From NCBI GenBank assembly GCA_964646605.1, contig CAZYEX010000094.1:1-48084 (forward strand): DNA of 48,084 nt. The letters are read 5' to 3'. The stretch comes from SBAX01 sp964646605. Lineage in GTDB: Bacteria > Planctomycetota > Phycisphaerae > UBA1845. Numbering within the stretch: the stretch's first letter is position 1; every line of letters begins with the position of its first letter. Positions 16,801 to 23,745 of this stretch are shown here, piece after piece. Below the pieces are notes generated by a model. It saw only the letters and a program-made list of their open reading frames with translations. It searched no databases and was not told the origin of the DNA. Made by a program: the position numbers and the translations under genes.

Positions 16801-17728
16801 GACCTCCGTGGATTGCAATTGCAACGGCGTGGACGACGGTCTGGATATCCTCAACGCAACCAGCGCGGACTGCAACACCAACGGCATCCCCGACGAGTGC
16901 GAGTCCGATTGCAACGCCAGCGGCTTGCCGGACGACTGCGACATTGCCGACGCCGGCAGTCTGGATTGCCAGGGCAACGGCGTGCCCGACGAATGCGACA
17001 TTTTCTTCGGCGATTCGCCGGACGCCAACGGAGATGAAATCCCCGACGAATGCTGCGAGGTGGTGAACGCCCCTCTCCCCGAGGCTTTGATCATCCCGAA
17101 GAACCGCTTCATCACCATCGTTCCGACGAATGCGGGAACGATCACGGCCCTACGGGTCACGATGATGACACTCCAAGACCCCGTTCCGCCGAATCCGCCC
17201 GGCCGTACCCCGCAGGACTTTTCGGCCTTCCAGGGCACGTATCGCTGGGTGGGTCCGCCGGCGACGTTTTCGGAGGGGTCCGGTTCGCTGCCGCCGTTCA
17301 AGGCCGCGCGATTGCAGTGTACGCCCTATCTCATCGACTGGGGGGCCGTGGGCCCGCTGCACATTTACGGTCCGGAGATCATGCCCAGCTCCTTGTATCA
17401 CGTTCAGGCCGGGGAGCAGAAATGCGTCGAGGACGGCGACACGACGCATTTCCACGCGCCGCTTCCGGTGCTTACGGCTCGTTGGGGGGACGCCAGCGAA
17501 CCGTTCAATCCGCCGGCGCAGACCGACCAGCCGGACAGCTTCGACATCGTGTCGCTCCTCGCCAAGTTCAAGGGTCTGCCCAACTCCTTGACCAAGACAC
17601 AGTTGATGTTGCAGCCGAGTGTGGTTCTGCCGGGCAGCGACATCAACGCCTTGGACATCGTGGCGTGCGTGGATGCCTTCAAGGGATTCGCCTATCCCTT
17701 TTCCGGCCCCACCGCCTGTCCGCCGTAG
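13802..17728 (+). CDS. Large secreted metalloprotease with Asp-rich repeats and a novel C-terminal domain
   Basis: The 1308-residue product has a signal peptide (about 1-25) and a zinc metalloprotease domain with HEVGHALGFVSG at about 267-278 (HExxH plus a downstream Gly/Asp pattern). It resembles the planctomycete family I know as NF038122. Next come a beta-sandwich of PPC type (about 400-525), a Cys-rich segment with FGACC (525-580), two more beta-sandwich regions (about 580-800, with DDFTSDGRPIHTVRWWG, and 805-1000), and Asp-rich repeats (1003-1086). The end is a domain of about 209 residues (1100-1308) also found twice in the protein at 38.9 kb. GTG at 13802 was chosen because GAGAGGAG lies nine bases upstream and a signal peptide follows. 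Probably an exported, calcium-stabilised peptidase; target unknown. Confidence 0.8.
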   Translation: MLRPRCLRAGLVAAVAVTVFADRTAIAQRPAATKRVAPVLMEPGPVERSVLYADGREVEVATEWVWRPVCGSDPSALSVAELSRIAQSARAAAAAHPAPLEGLGGVATGSGGLNVIFNITSALPAEAVTALGEVERYVEAQFSDPVTVVIDFQFAPLSPGVLGATGSAYVSTTWANARVGLQAGMDATDTIQSFLPSGSTIPVRYNGNSSIATNEGTVFFTRANYRATVGTVTGTAAGMTFSSNFAWDYTPPDISPGTYCFQSVITHEVGHALGFVSGADFRVNDIEALDIYRFQRTESGGSDHNPDDLAEFGTTARMVDQNAPGTDDDVNSDLITVDYRMADGSPNQASHFRDQTPGIYVMDPAFGSGETFYPNFLRSGDVDMFDAIGWDYPATNSGCDEALPLKCNSIRPFDNTAAGSAPDPAFSCGVGGAHAGAVWFSFVATSTSAGVSTCGSSMQDSTLAVYSGICGALIPIACSEDNACDGSPGLASVCLTGLNIGETYYVQAASKSAADRGLYTLRLDCSCFGACCMPPPASCMDLQEDDCAQLAGDYSGPGTRCDSDSNADGLDDACERPQIKFSQLPTAGAEDAASNIDWSDQLPNVTVADDFTSDGRPIHTVRWWGSVLDGGVQPDGWNIGFHEPLTGGSPAGTPLAVYFCPTEVVVPDPTPIPACDSHQVIGYSARLYDCCLVHAYADSRTSTTPGAPGAFYEEQCLDYEVDIQAVVGVRFDKDLQNGGCIETPTATTASGDFWGWHTTSFEHGIDATVTAPLSMVVNDWVYGPWATLVPGCSTPNVAFELVTTRSGVSGDRTLWDNGQPNNGDALITQYGGELSDWMTVDDVDFPTGATITDLNWFNEEEPNFTWSGRVRIEIYPDNGLLAPAGGGGPHVAKWVPDSGGAVIRTDLGPGQFFHRYRYDVSGLNISLAAGHWWIGLATAANPGGTGRAYWVTSHTKPNTLLFFGGESYIRTPSGGVPTFQPWSSINGGRMSDMSFALTVPTSVDCNCNGVDDGLDILNATSADCNTNGIPDECESDCNASGLPDDCDIADAGSLDCQGNGVPDECDIFFGDSPDANGDEIPDECCEVVNAPLPEALIIPKNRFITIVPTNAGTITALRVTMMTLQDPVPPNPPGRTPQDFSAFQGTYRWVGPPATFSEGSGSLPPFKAARLQCTPYLIDWGAVGPLHIYGPEIMPSSLYHVQAGEQKCVEDGDTTHFHAPLPVLTARWGDASEPFNPPAQTDQPDSFDIVSLLAKFKGLPNSLTKTQLMLQPSVVLPGSDINALDIVACVDAFKGFAYPFSGPTACPP

Positions 17729-17886
17729 GCGGAAGCAGAGGGTCCGACAACGGTGGCGTCCTCGATGGCGAGCCCCGCCTCCGAGGGGCCCTCTCACGTC
17801 CAAAATCCAGCCTGTGCGTTTCATGAGGAAACGGGTAACATGTCGCTCGGCGCGGGAACGGCTACGGGTTGGAGCGCGGATCGGTT

Positions 17887-18603
17887 ATGCCCATTGCGAA
17901 GGAAGGTTGGCGGGAGATCACCTTGGCGACGTTGCTGCTCGGCGCGTTGGGCGTGGGGGCGGGTTGGGTCTGGTGGCCGCTGGCGATTCCGTTTGCAGTC
18001 GTGTGGATTTGGGTGCTCAGTTTTTTTCGTGACCCGCCGCGGGTGCGAAGCTTTGCACCCGGTCAGCTTTGCTCCGCGGCCGATGGAACCGTTACGGAGA
18101 TTTCCGAACTTGAGCACTACCCGCCGCTGGGCGGTCCGGCGGTGCGAATCGGGGTGTTTCTGAGCCTGTTCAACGTGCATGTGAACCGATCGCCTTGTCC
18201 CGGCACGGTGCGGAACGTTACCTATCGCGCGGGTCAGTTCCTCGACGCTCGCCACCCGGAGTCGGGAACGCGAAACGAGTCCAATACCCTACTCATCGAC
18301 CCTGATGGACCGCTTCCCGGACCCATCGAGGTGCGGCAGGTGGCCGGTCTCGTGGCCCGCAGAATCATCTGCCACGCCAAGGCTGCCGATCATTTGTCGA
18401 TGGGGGCGCGGCTCGGGATCATCAAGTTCGGCTCGCGGACGGAGTTGGTCATTCCCAAAGGCCCTCGGACCGAAATTCTGGTGAAAGTCGGCGATTCGGT
18501 TCGAGGCGGTTTGACGATCATGGCTCGACAACCGGTCGGGGAGGTCGAGGTGGAGACCGGCTCGACAGCCCGTCCCACATCCCTCGTGGGTGCCTCAACA
18601 TGA
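17887..18603 (+). CDS. psd: Phosphatidylserine decarboxylase proenzyme
   Basis: The 238-residue product belongs to the shorter PSD-A type. It decarboxylates phosphatidylserine to phosphatidylethanolamine with a pyruvoyl group formed by self-cleavage. The cleavage motif is FGS at 181-183 in LGIIKFGSRTELVIP, so Ser183 would become the pyruvoyl. Other conserved parts are CSAADGTV (62-69) and VFLSLFNVHVNRSPCPG (90-106), with a membrane segment at about 11-45. ATG 17887 follows GGAG at 17871 at a rather long spacing of 12. The stop overlaps the pssA start (ATGA), so the two steps of PE synthesis are translationally coupled. The last residues (about 226-238, TARPTSLVGAST) are encoded by a degenerate REP-like sequence and look like an extension. 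Confidence 0.9.
   Translation: MPIAKEGWREITLATLLLGALGVGAGWVWWPLAIPFAVVWIWVLSFFRDPPRVRSFAPGQLCSAADGTVTEISELEHYPPLGGPAVRIGVFLSLFNVHVNRSPCPGTVRNVTYRAGQFLDARHPESGTRNESNTLLIDPDGPLPGPIEVRQVAGLVARRIICHAKAADHLSMGARLGIIKFGSRTELVIPKGPRTEILVKVGDSVRGGLTIMARQPVGEVEVETGSTARPTSLVGAST
18571..18596 (+). repeat. Degenerate REP-like element in the psd 3' end
   Basis: Fifteen bases at 18578-18592 (CATCCCTCGTGGGTG) are identical to the core of the element at 10865-10890 read on its minus strand. The GTAG head has degraded to CGTC. The element encodes most of the C-terminal tail of Psd and ends just before the pssA start codon. Confidence 0.5.
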
Positions 18604-19556
18604 CGATCCTGGCGAAGATTCCCGGCGGCGACGAGCACCCGCGGCCTCATCGGCGGCGGCTGAAGTCGCTTGCGTTCGTTCCGACCCTGCTGACCCTCGC
18701 CAACCTGCTGTGCGGGTTCGCAGCCATCCACTTCGGCTTGCGGGCCATGTACGATCTCGGCGCGGGGATCACGCCGGAACAGATCGTCACCCTGCACCGG
18801 CCCGTCATCGAGCGCTTGCTGCCCTCGTTCCTTTCCGTGGGCGCGAGTCTGGTCGTTTTGGGGATGATCCTGGATTGTTTTGACGGGTTGATCGCCCGAG
18901 TGACCACCAGCACGACGAACTTCGGCGGGCAGTTGGATTCGCTGGCCGACGTGGTGACCTTCGGCGTAGCCCCGGCGACGCTCATGGTAGCGTTTATGAC
19001 CAAAGAGCTGGCCGGCGACTCCATCGTCCCCTCGCCGATCAGCGAGCACGCCCTGGGGCGGTTTACCTGGGTTTGTGCGGCGCTGTACGTGGCCATGGCT
19101 GCGGTGCGCCTGGCGCGCTTCAACGTCGAGCACGCCAAGGCCGAATTCGACCATCGTGTCTTTCGCGGACTGCCCAGCCCGGCGGCCGCCGCGATCCTCG
19201 TGGGGTTGGTGCTGTGTCAGGACCACGTCACCGCGGATGCGGCGCGGGGAGTCCTCAAGTACGCCACGCCCCTCACCGCCCTCACCATCGCCTTCCTCAT
19301 GGTCAGCCGGGTTCCGTATCGCCGCTTCGGCCGCGCCTATCTGATGGGTCGCCAGCCGTTTGGACAGTTCCTCGTCGTGATGCTGGTGGTGGCCGTCTTC
19401 CTGGCGTTCAAGGCCGAGACCTTCCTCGTTGTCGCCCTGTGGTACGGCCTGAGCGGACCCCTCTACTGGGTGACCCGTCGAATGCGCGAGCGCTTCCGAT
19501 CCTCCCCGCCGGCGGCTGATACCGGCGCGCGTCCGCAGGAACGACTGCGCGCATGA
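18600..19556 (+). CDS. pssA: CDP-diacylglycerol--serine O-phosphatidyltransferase
   Basis: The 318-residue membrane protein condenses CDP-diacylglycerol with serine to give phosphatidylserine. The CDP-alcohol phosphotransferase motif DG(x2)AR(x8)G(x3)D(x3)D is complete: D95 G96, A99 R100, G109, D113, D117. Several hydrophobic segments surround it, including LTLANLLCGFAAIHFGL (about 32-48) and four or five more toward the C-terminus. RLARFNVEHAK and FRGLPSPAAAA are typical of the PssA type rather than PgsA. The ATG overlaps the psd stop (ATGA) and its own stop overlaps the gltX start (ATGA), so three genes are read as one coupled unit. Confidence 0.95.
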   Translation: MTILAKIPGGDEHPRPHRRRLKSLAFVPTLLTLANLLCGFAAIHFGLRAMYDLGAGITPEQIVTLHRPVIERLLPSFLSVGASLVVLGMILDCFDGLIARVTTSTTNFGGQLDSLADVVTFGVAPATLMVAFMTKELAGDSIVPSPISEHALGRFTWVCAALYVAMAAVRLARFNVEHAKAEFDHRVFRGLPSPAAAAILVGLVLCQDHVTADAARGVLKYATPLTALTIAFLMVSRVPYRRFGRAYLMGRQPFGQFLVVMLVVAVFLAFKAETFLVVALWYGLSGPLYWVTRRMRERFRSSPPAADTGARPQERLRA

Positions 19557-21064
19557 ACGCGGACGCCACGGAGACCATGCGCGTGCGGTTCGCTCCCTCG
19601 CCGACGGGGTATTTGCACATCGGCGGGGCCAGGACGGTGCTTTTCAACTGGCTGCTCGCTCGCAAGCACGGCGGGACGTTCATTCTTCGCATCGAGGACA
19701 CCGATCAGTCGCGGCACGTGGAGGATTCCGTGCAAAAGATTCTCGAGGACCTTCGTTGGTTGGGGCTTACCTGGGACGAGGGACCGGAGGCGGGAGGCGA
19801 CTACGGGCCGTACTTTCAGAGTCAGCGACTCGACATCTATGACCGCTACCTGCAACAGCTCTTGAAGTCCGGCGAGGCGTACTACGCGATGGAGACGCCG
19901 GAGCAGCTCGCGGTCCTGCGCGAGTCGGCCAAGCGCGAAAAACGCGCCGTCACTTACGGGCGCCCCGACCCCGTGTCCTCGGTCGCCGAGGGCGAGGCCG
20001 CCCGCGCTGCCGGACAACCGGTCGTGGTTCGGCTCAAAATGGCTAACGCCGACATCACCGTAACCGACGAAATCCTCGGGACGGTCACGCTGCCCGCGTC
20101 TCAAAGCGAAGACTTCGTTTTGCAAAAGGGCGATGGGTATCCGACCTATCACTTCGCGTGCGTCGTCGATGACGAACGGATGAAGATCACCCACGTGCTC
20201 CGCGGGCAGGAGCACCTCATGAACACCCCCAAGCACATCGCCTTGCAGCGGGCGCTTGGCTTCCGCACTCCGTGCTATGCCCATCTTCCGGTCATCTTCA
20301 ACATGGATGGCTCCAAGATGAGCAAGCGCGACAAGGAAAAGGCGCTCGCCGAGGGCCGCCGCCCGCCGGAGGTCGACGTACACGACTTCCGCACTGCCGG
20401 GTATCTGCCCGAGGCGGTGATCAACTTCATCGCCCTACTCGGTTGGTCGCCGGGCGAGGAACGGGAGTTCTACGACATCGAGGAATTAACCGCGAAGTTC
20501 ACCATCGAGCGCATCGGCAAGACCAACGCCAAGTTCGACCGCGAGAAACTGCTTTCCTTCAATACAACCTGGGCCACGCGCGTGTCTCTCGACCGGCTTC
20601 TGGCCGCGTTCAAGGACTACATCACCGTGACCGGCTCTCGAATGCGCTCCGTGGACGACGGTCGTTTACGCAAGTTGCTCGGCGTATGCGCGGGCTTCCG
20701 CACCTTCCGCCAAGTCGAGGAGAAGGTGGCGTTCCTGTTCGTCGAGGACGAGGCGATCGAGTACGATCCCAAGGCGGTGCAGAAGGTCCTCGCCAAGAAC
20801 AACGGCGAGGGCTATACGGTGTTGCGGGACTTGCTGCCCGTCTTGCAGACCGTCACCGACTGGACCGGGTCAGAGTTGGAAAAACGGGTCGCCGCATTCG
20901 CGGGCGAGAGGGGTCTCGGTCTCGGTCAGGTCGCTCAACCGCTGCGTGTGGCCGTCACCGGCTCGACCATCAGTCCGTCCATTCACGACACGCTCGAACT
21001 TCTGGGCCAATCGCGGGCTGTGAACCGCATGCGCCGCTGTCTGAGCCTGGGCGGCTCGCCATGA
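19553..21064 (+). CDS. gltX: Glutamyl-tRNA synthetase
   Basis: The 503-residue product is a class I aminoacyl-tRNA synthetase that charges tRNA with glutamate. The N-terminal VRFAPSPTGYLHIGGARTVLFNWLLAR contains the HIGH-type motif HIGG (22-25), and the KMSKS loop is KMSKR at 255-259. Between them are FILRIEDTDQSRHV and the segment DDERMKITHVLRGQEHLMNTPKHI. The C-terminal helical anticodon-binding domain is complete. It is probably a discriminating or non-discriminating GluRS; this cannot be told by eye. The first ATG overlaps pssA; an ATG eight codons in is also possible. The coupling to phospholipid genes probably reflects shared transcription rather than function. Confidence 0.95.
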   Translation: MNADATETMRVRFAPSPTGYLHIGGARTVLFNWLLARKHGGTFILRIEDTDQSRHVEDSVQKILEDLRWLGLTWDEGPEAGGDYGPYFQSQRLDIYDRYLQQLLKSGEAYYAMETPEQLAVLRESAKREKRAVTYGRPDPVSSVAEGEAARAAGQPVVVRLKMANADITVTDEILGTVTLPASQSEDFVLQKGDGYPTYHFACVVDDERMKITHVLRGQEHLMNTPKHIALQRALGFRTPCYAHLPVIFNMDGSKMSKRDKEKALAEGRRPPEVDVHDFRTAGYLPEAVINFIALLGWSPGEEREFYDIEELTAKFTIERIGKTNAKFDREKLLSFNTTWATRVSLDRLLAAFKDYITVTGSRMRSVDDGRLRKLLGVCAGFRTFRQVEEKVAFLFVEDEAIEYDPKAVQKVLAKNNGEGYTVLRDLLPVLQTVTDWTGSELEKRVAAFAGERGLGLGQVAQPLRVAVTGSTISPSIHDTLELLGQSRAVNRMRRCLSLGGSP

Positions 21065-21234
21065 TCGGAGTATGGCCTTCGAGGTCCTCGTAGGAGAACG
21101 GCTCGTCGCCCAAGAGTTGACCGCGCATATTGCGGCCTGGTCCATGTGCTCACGATTGTCCGTTCACGGGTTTCGCCCTGCTCCATCCTTCGGTTAGAAT
21201 CCGCCCCGCCGAGGCGTGACGGCGTGGGTGGACA

Positions 21235-23703
21235 ATGCTGATTTCCGTAAACTGGATCCGAGATTTCGTGGACCTGCCCGCCGACCTCGATGCGCGGGCG
21301 TTGGCGGAGCGCTTCACGCGCACTACGGCCGAGGTCGATGAGGTGCGGTCCATCGAGGTCGCGGCGCGGGGACTGATCGCCGCCAAAATCGTGAGGTCGG
21401 CGCCGGTTGCCGGGGGCGAGAAAGCGCCGCCCACAAGGGGCGACGCTACATTTCCCGTTGCGTCGGGGCTTGTCCCTGGCGGAAGAACGCACCTCGTCAC
21501 GCTGGATGTCGGCCAGGGTCGGACCGTCGAAACCGTCAGCAACGCGGCCTCCTTAGGCGTCGGATGCAGTGTGGTGTTCGCGCCAGTCGGGGCGTCGGTC
21601 GCTGCGTTCGGGAAGATTGTCGAGGCCAAAATCGCGGGCCGGACCAGTTCCGGCATGATCCTCCCCGGCGAGGCCGTGGGAATCGAAAAAGCGGTGCAGG
21701 AGGCGGTTTCCCTCTCCGACGAATTCCAACCCGGCGACGAACTGCCGTCCGGACTTTTCGACGACGTGGTCATCGAGATCGACAACAAATCCATCACCAA
21801 CCGTCCGGACCTTTGGGGTCACTATGGAATCGCCCGCGAGATCGCCGCGATCCTCCGTCGTCCGCTCAAACCGTACCCGGTGACGGCGCTCGAGGAACTT
21901 TGCAGTTCGACACTGCCGCAGGTGGCGATCAGCATCGCCGATTCGAAGGCGTGCCGTCGTTACAGCGGTCTTGTCGTCGAGGGCGTACCCGCGCAACCGG
22001 CGCCGCTCTGGTTGCAGCTTCGCCTCGGCCATGTCGGGCAGCGACCCATTGGCGGCCTGGTCGATCTCACCAACTACATCATGATGGACCTCGGGCAGCC
22101 CATGCACGCCTTCGACGCCGCCAAGGTCGATCGCATCGAGGTCGAGTGGGCCAAGGTCGATGAGAAGTTCACGACCCTGGACGGCGTCGAACGGACCCTC
22201 ACACGCGAAGACCTCATGATTCAGTGTCGCGGTCGCTCCGTCGCTCTCGCGGGCGTGATGGGGGGGCTCGAAACGGAGGTCGGCCCGGCGACGACCTCGC
22301 TCCTGTTGGAGTCGGCGAACTTTGATCCATCGACGATCCGCAAGACGGCCAAACGCCTGGGCTTGCGGTCCGAAGCCAGCAGCCGCTTCGAGAAATCACT
22401 CGATTCCGCGCTGACCGTTCTGGCCATCCAGCGGTTCGTGCAGCTCGCCCGACCCGTGTACCCGGGGCTGCGCTTGACCTCGCGGCTTTCCGACTGTTTC
22501 CCATCGCCGCCCGCGCCCGTAACGGTGACCGTGGATCCCCGTCACGCCGCTCGGATCGTCGGTCGAGAGGTGGCCCACGTGGAGGCGGTGGAGTTGCTTC
22601 ATCCCTTGGGCTTCAAAGTGACTGAACGTGGCACGAAGTGGGGTGTCCAGGTTCCTTCCTACCGCGCGACCGGCGACTGCTCCATCGAGGCCGACATCAT
22701 CGAGGAACTCGCTCGGCGGATCGGTTACGACTCGATCGGACCGGCCATGCCCCAAGTTGCCGTTCGCCACTTCGCTCCCCATGCCCTTCATGAACTCGAA
22801 CAGCGGACGCTTCAGGATTTGTCGACCGCCCAAGGATTCCACGAGGTGCAGGGATACGTGTGGTACGATGGCGCGTGGTTGAAACAGATCGGCTTTGAAC
22901 CGCCGGCCGGCGTGGAGGTGCTCAACCCCGCGGCCCAGGGATGTCACCGTCTGCGTGGAACCTTGCTGCCCGGTTTGCTCGCCGCCGTAGCCGCCAACCG
23001 CTTCCATTTTCCGTCGCTGGCGCTCATGGAGGTGGGGAGCGTGTTTGCCAAGGGCGGACCGCAGGACCACGAATTTCGTCATCTGGGGTTGGTCCTTGCT
23101 CGTCGCGGCCAGCGATCGGAGGATGAACTATATCGCAAGCTCAAGGACTCTTTGGCTGCGTGGGGATGGCGAAGGCTGGCCCGCGATGTGCGTTTCGAAG
23201 CCGCCACGCCCGATCCCGGTCGCCCTTGGGAGCATCCGCACCGCACTGCGGCGATCGCCGTGGACGCGGCGCATGTGGGGCGGATGAGTGCCGTCGATGT
23301 GGCGCTCCGTCGGCGCATGGACGAGCACCTGGGCTCGTGGTCCATCGTCTGGGCCGAGGTCTGGCTTTCCGCGCTGGCGGACGTTGCCCCGCGCACCGAA
23401 CCGCTCGAACCCATCCCCGCCTTCCCCTGGGTGGACGTGGATTTCTCCCTCGTGGTCGCCAAGAGCACCCCATTCGAGGACGTCGTCGCCGAGCTGGGCC
23501 GGTTCGCTCACCCTCTGCTACGCAACATTCGTTTCGTCACCAGCTTCGAGGGCGATCCACTCCCCCGCGATCGACGCAGTTTGACGGTCCGGGCGACGTT
23601 GGGCGACGATTCGCGAACGCTCACCGACGAGAACTCGGGTGCTTTCCGCGCCGCGTTCGAGCACCATATGCGCGGCTGCGGTTATGAGTTGCGTACCGGA
23701 TAA
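21235..23703 (+). CDS. pheT: Phenylalanyl-tRNA synthetase beta subunit with in-frame REP pair
   Basis: The 822-residue product is PheT, the large subunit of the (alpha-beta)2 phenylalanyl-tRNA synthetase. Visible parts are MLISVNWIRDFVDLP, the N-terminal tRNA-binding domain, KSITNRPDLWGHYGIAREIAAI, the B3/B4 editing domain with YIMMDLGQPMHAFDA, the B5 segment YRATGDCSIEADIIEELARRIGYD, and the C-terminal FDX domain (FPWVDVDFSLVV). Residues about 63-83 differ from the family: where the tRNA-binding domain normally has a short HPNADKL-type loop, there is APPTRGDATFPVASGLVPGG, encoded exactly by an inverted pair of REP-like elements. pheS is not adjacent. TAGAAT at 21195-21200 may be its -10 box, without a clear -35. 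Confidence 0.95.
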   Translation: MLISVNWIRDFVDLPADLDARALAERFTRTTAEVDEVRSIEVAARGLIAAKIVRSAPVAGGEKAPPTRGDATFPVASGLVPGGRTHLVTLDVGQGRTVETVSNAASLGVGCSVVFAPVGASVAAFGKIVEAKIAGRTSSGMILPGEAVGIEKAVQEAVSLSDEFQPGDELPSGLFDDVVIEIDNKSITNRPDLWGHYGIAREIAAILRRPLKPYPVTALEELCSSTLPQVAISIADSKACRRYSGLVVEGVPAQPAPLWLQLRLGHVGQRPIGGLVDLTNYIMMDLGQPMHAFDAAKVDRIEVEWAKVDEKFTTLDGVERTLTREDLMIQCRGRSVALAGVMGGLETEVGPATTSLLLESANFDPSTIRKTAKRLGLRSEASSRFEKSLDSALTVLAIQRFVQLARPVYPGLRLTSRLSDCFPSPPAPVTVTVDPRHAARIVGREVAHVEAVELLHPLGFKVTERGTKWGVQVPSYRATGDCSIEADIIEELARRIGYDSIGPAMPQVAVRHFAPHALHELEQRTLQDLSTAQGFHEVQGYVWYDGAWLKQIGFEPPAGVEVLNPAAQGCHRLRGTLLPGLLAAVAANRFHFPSLALMEVGSVFAKGGPQDHEFRHLGLVLARRGQRSEDELYRKLKDSLAAWGWRRLARDVRFEAATPDPGRPWEHPHRTAAIAVDAAHVGRMSAVDVALRRRMDEHLGSWSIVWAEVWLSALADVAPRTEPLEPIPAFPWVDVDFSLVVAKSTPFEDVVAELGRFAHPLLRNIRFVTSFEGDPLPRDRRSLTVRATLGDDSRTLTDENSGAFRAAFEHHMRGCGYELRTG
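21424..21449 (-). repeat. REP-like element inside pheT (copy 1)
   Basis: On the minus strand: head GTAG, CGTCG, arm CCC, loop CTTGT, arm GGG, CGGCGC. It is identical to the copy at 12870-12895 except that the two arms are exchanged. Confidence 0.85.
21457..21482 (+). repeat. REP-like element inside pheT (copy 2, inverted)
   Basis: On the plus strand: head GTTG, CGTCG, arm GGG, loop CTTGT, arm CCC, TGGCGG. It faces copy 1 seven bases away, giving a two-REP palindromic unit of 59 bp like a BIME. Confidence 0.85.
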
Positions 23704-23745
23704 ACCGTCGAGCACAACGAGAGGAATCCACAGGAGACATTCCCA

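Noticed and set aside
17719..17733. Hairpin TCCGCC/GGCGGA over the metalloprotease stop codon as terminator
   Set aside because: A short stem with a 3-nt loop and no T-run; could be chance in GC-rich DNA.
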